Positions 62,396 to 64,000 of a stretch of DNA of 64,000 bases are shown here, in pieces; the first letter of the stretch is position 1, and the number at the start of each line of letters is the position of its first letter. The notes below the pieces were generated by a model. That model was not told the DNA's origin and did no database searches. It worked only from the letters and a program-made list of their open reading frames with translations. This DNA is from Poronia punctata (Eukaryota > Ascomycota > Sordariomycetes > Xylariales > Xylariaceae): assembly GCA_022579005.1 (NCBI GenBank), contig MU401651.1, positions 1 to 64,000 on the forward strand, read 5' to 3'. The position numbers were made by a program, and so were the translations under genes.

Positions 62396-64000
62396 ATAAG
62401 AGAATTTCTTTTTAATAATTACATTATATTTTATATTAACAATTAAAAAAAACTATTTTTAATAATATAACCTTATATATATAAATAAGCTTAAAAGCTT
62501 TAATTTATAGCCTATACCGCCTTTTTATTATATTTAGCAACCTTTACAAGTTTAAAACTTTAAATTTTATTTAAGTTTAAGTACTTTAATACTTTTATTA
62601 TAAAACTTATATTTAATAATAAGTATACGTTTGCTTTTATAGTTATAAAAGCTTTAATAGTTAAAATATATTTTTTATTTATTAATATATAATCTATAGT
62701 TAAAAGACTTTTATAAAAAAAGGTTTTTAAAAAGTTAAAAAAAATGTTTTAATAAGTATTTATACTTAAAGCTAATATTATAAGTAGCTTAAAATAAATA
62801 GCTAGTTTTTTTAAGCTTAGTTTTTTACTTTTTTAAGTATAAAAGTATTTTTTATTACTTTTATTATAATAAAATTAATATAAACAAAGTTTAGTTTATT
62901 AAAATAAAACTTATTTAAATAATTTTTACTTTAATAACTTTAAATATAGTAAGTAAAATATTATTTTTTAAATATTAATAGCTTTGCTTACTTAAAAAAA
63001 AGTTTAGTATAAGTTTTAATATTTTTAGCCTTTATACTTAAATAAAAAATTTTATAGTGCTTATTTTTTATACTTTATTTAGCAAATTAAGTTAAAGTAA
63101 GCTATAAAGTAGTTAGTTAGCTAGTTTTTGCTTTTTATTTTTTAGTACTAACTTTAAAATTAAAAAATGCTTTAATTTTTACTTTTTTTTTATTTAAAAA
63201 GTTTTTATACTATTAATAGTTAAATATTTAAGTATATTTATAATACTTAAAAAAATATTAAAAAGTTTACTTTTTTTAAAAAGCAAAGTATATTTAGTTA
63301 GTTTAGTAGCTTATTATATATATAATTTTTAAACTTAAATAATAAAATGCAAGCTTAACTAGCTTACTTAGCAAATTTAATTTTAAAGTTATTAAATTTG
63401 TTATTATTGCTTATATAAAAGCTTTAGTACTTAATTTAAGCTATTTTATACTTATTTAAGTTATAGTATTACTAATAAAAGTAGTATAGCACTTTTTTCA
63501 ACATTTTTAAAAGCAGTTTTTAATTATTTTTTGCTATAATAAACAATATTAGTTTTGTAGCTGCTAACCTGCTTATATACCTAAAAATATAAATAACTTT
63601 ATTATAATTATTAATAAAGTAATTTAAATTAAGCTATAGCTTATTTTTTAAAAGCATATACTAATATTTAAAGCAAACCTTTACTTTATTTTTAGCTTTA
63701 TTATTAGTAAAAATAAGTAAAGAATTTATTTTAATAAATTACTTAGTACTATTTAATAACTTAAAAGCTAAACTGCTTTATTAGCTTTTTTAAGTTAAAT
63801 TAGTTATAGCAGCTGCTATTAAAACAATTTGTTTTTTAGCACATTATTTATTTCTTTTAATTTTTATGCTTTATTTTCCTAAGCACTAGCAACATTAAAG
63901 TTTATAGCTTTTTTTACGTTTACTAAACTAGTTTTATTTTAAGTTGCAGTTTTTAGTTTAATAGCCTATACCTAGAAAATCTAAGCAGTTTAATTTATTA
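62396..64000. repeat. AT-rich RIP-degraded sequence, no recognisable gene
   Basis: AT-rich to the window end with stops in every frame. No transposon domain could be identified by eye in this stretch. Confidence 0.65.

Noticed and set aside
1..64000. CRISPR array, prophage or bacterial operon
   Set aside because: There are no spaced direct repeats, no Shine-Dalgarno-driven gene strings, and the genes carry spliceosomal introns. The DNA is fungal.

Overview
The window looks like chromosomal DNA of a filamentous ascomycete (Pezizomycotina; class not resolved). The evidence is short spliceosomal introns with fungal GT..AG sites, a SIP5-type protein, a fungal rhodopsin-domain membrane protein, an intron-containing tRNA-Phe, and a sharp mosaic of very AT-rich blocks against blocks of ordinary base composition. 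The AT-rich blocks carry the signature of repeat-induced point mutation (RIP): C-to-T and G-to-A transitions that have filled former transposon genes with stop codons.

Layout. (1) 1-~12,950 is an AT-rich block containing a decayed plus-strand Ty3/Gypsy element, with a reverse transcriptase relic near 6.7-7.0 kb. (2) ~12,950-29,263 is gene island 1. It holds an ARA2-like D-arabinose dehydrogenase (+), a secreted beta-lactamase-like serine hydrolase (-, 4 exons), a SIP5-like protein (-, 2 exons), a secreted SLT/lysozyme-fold protein (-), a roughly 4 kb stretch with no supported gene, and tRNA-Phe(GAA). (3) 29,264-37,961 is a complete but dead Ty1/Copia retrotransposon with two ~227-bp LTRs and a candidate target-site duplication. 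(4) 37,962-~49,555 is gene island 2. It holds a class I-type O-methyltransferase (-, 5 exons), a rhodopsin-domain seven-helix protein (+, 5 exons) and a cytochrome P450 (-, 5 exons), with a sequencing gap inside a G-tract/C-tract structure between the first two. (5) ~49,556-64,000 is an AT-rich block. It holds an old minus-strand Ty3/Gypsy element split by a younger plus-strand Ty3/Gypsy element (51,430-~58,730), plus a short, little-mutated LTR at 62,236-62,395.

How it fits together. Island 1 mixes conserved housekeeping genes (ARA2, SIP5) with two secreted proteins. Island 2 carries only an O-methyltransferase, a P450 and a membrane receptor-like protein. That is a tailoring-enzyme set without a visible backbone synthase, cut off on both sides by dead retrotransposons. 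It may be a small accessory or relic metabolite locus, but this is inference. All exon models were built by hand from splice signals, frame continuity and remembered family motifs. All of them close to whole codons.

I did not find a clearly new biological system. The most informative observations are the readable RIP history of the LTR pairs, the nested insertion that interrupts an older Gypsy integrase, the context bias of the surviving G:C pairs, and the isolated P450/methyltransferase/rhodopsin trio.
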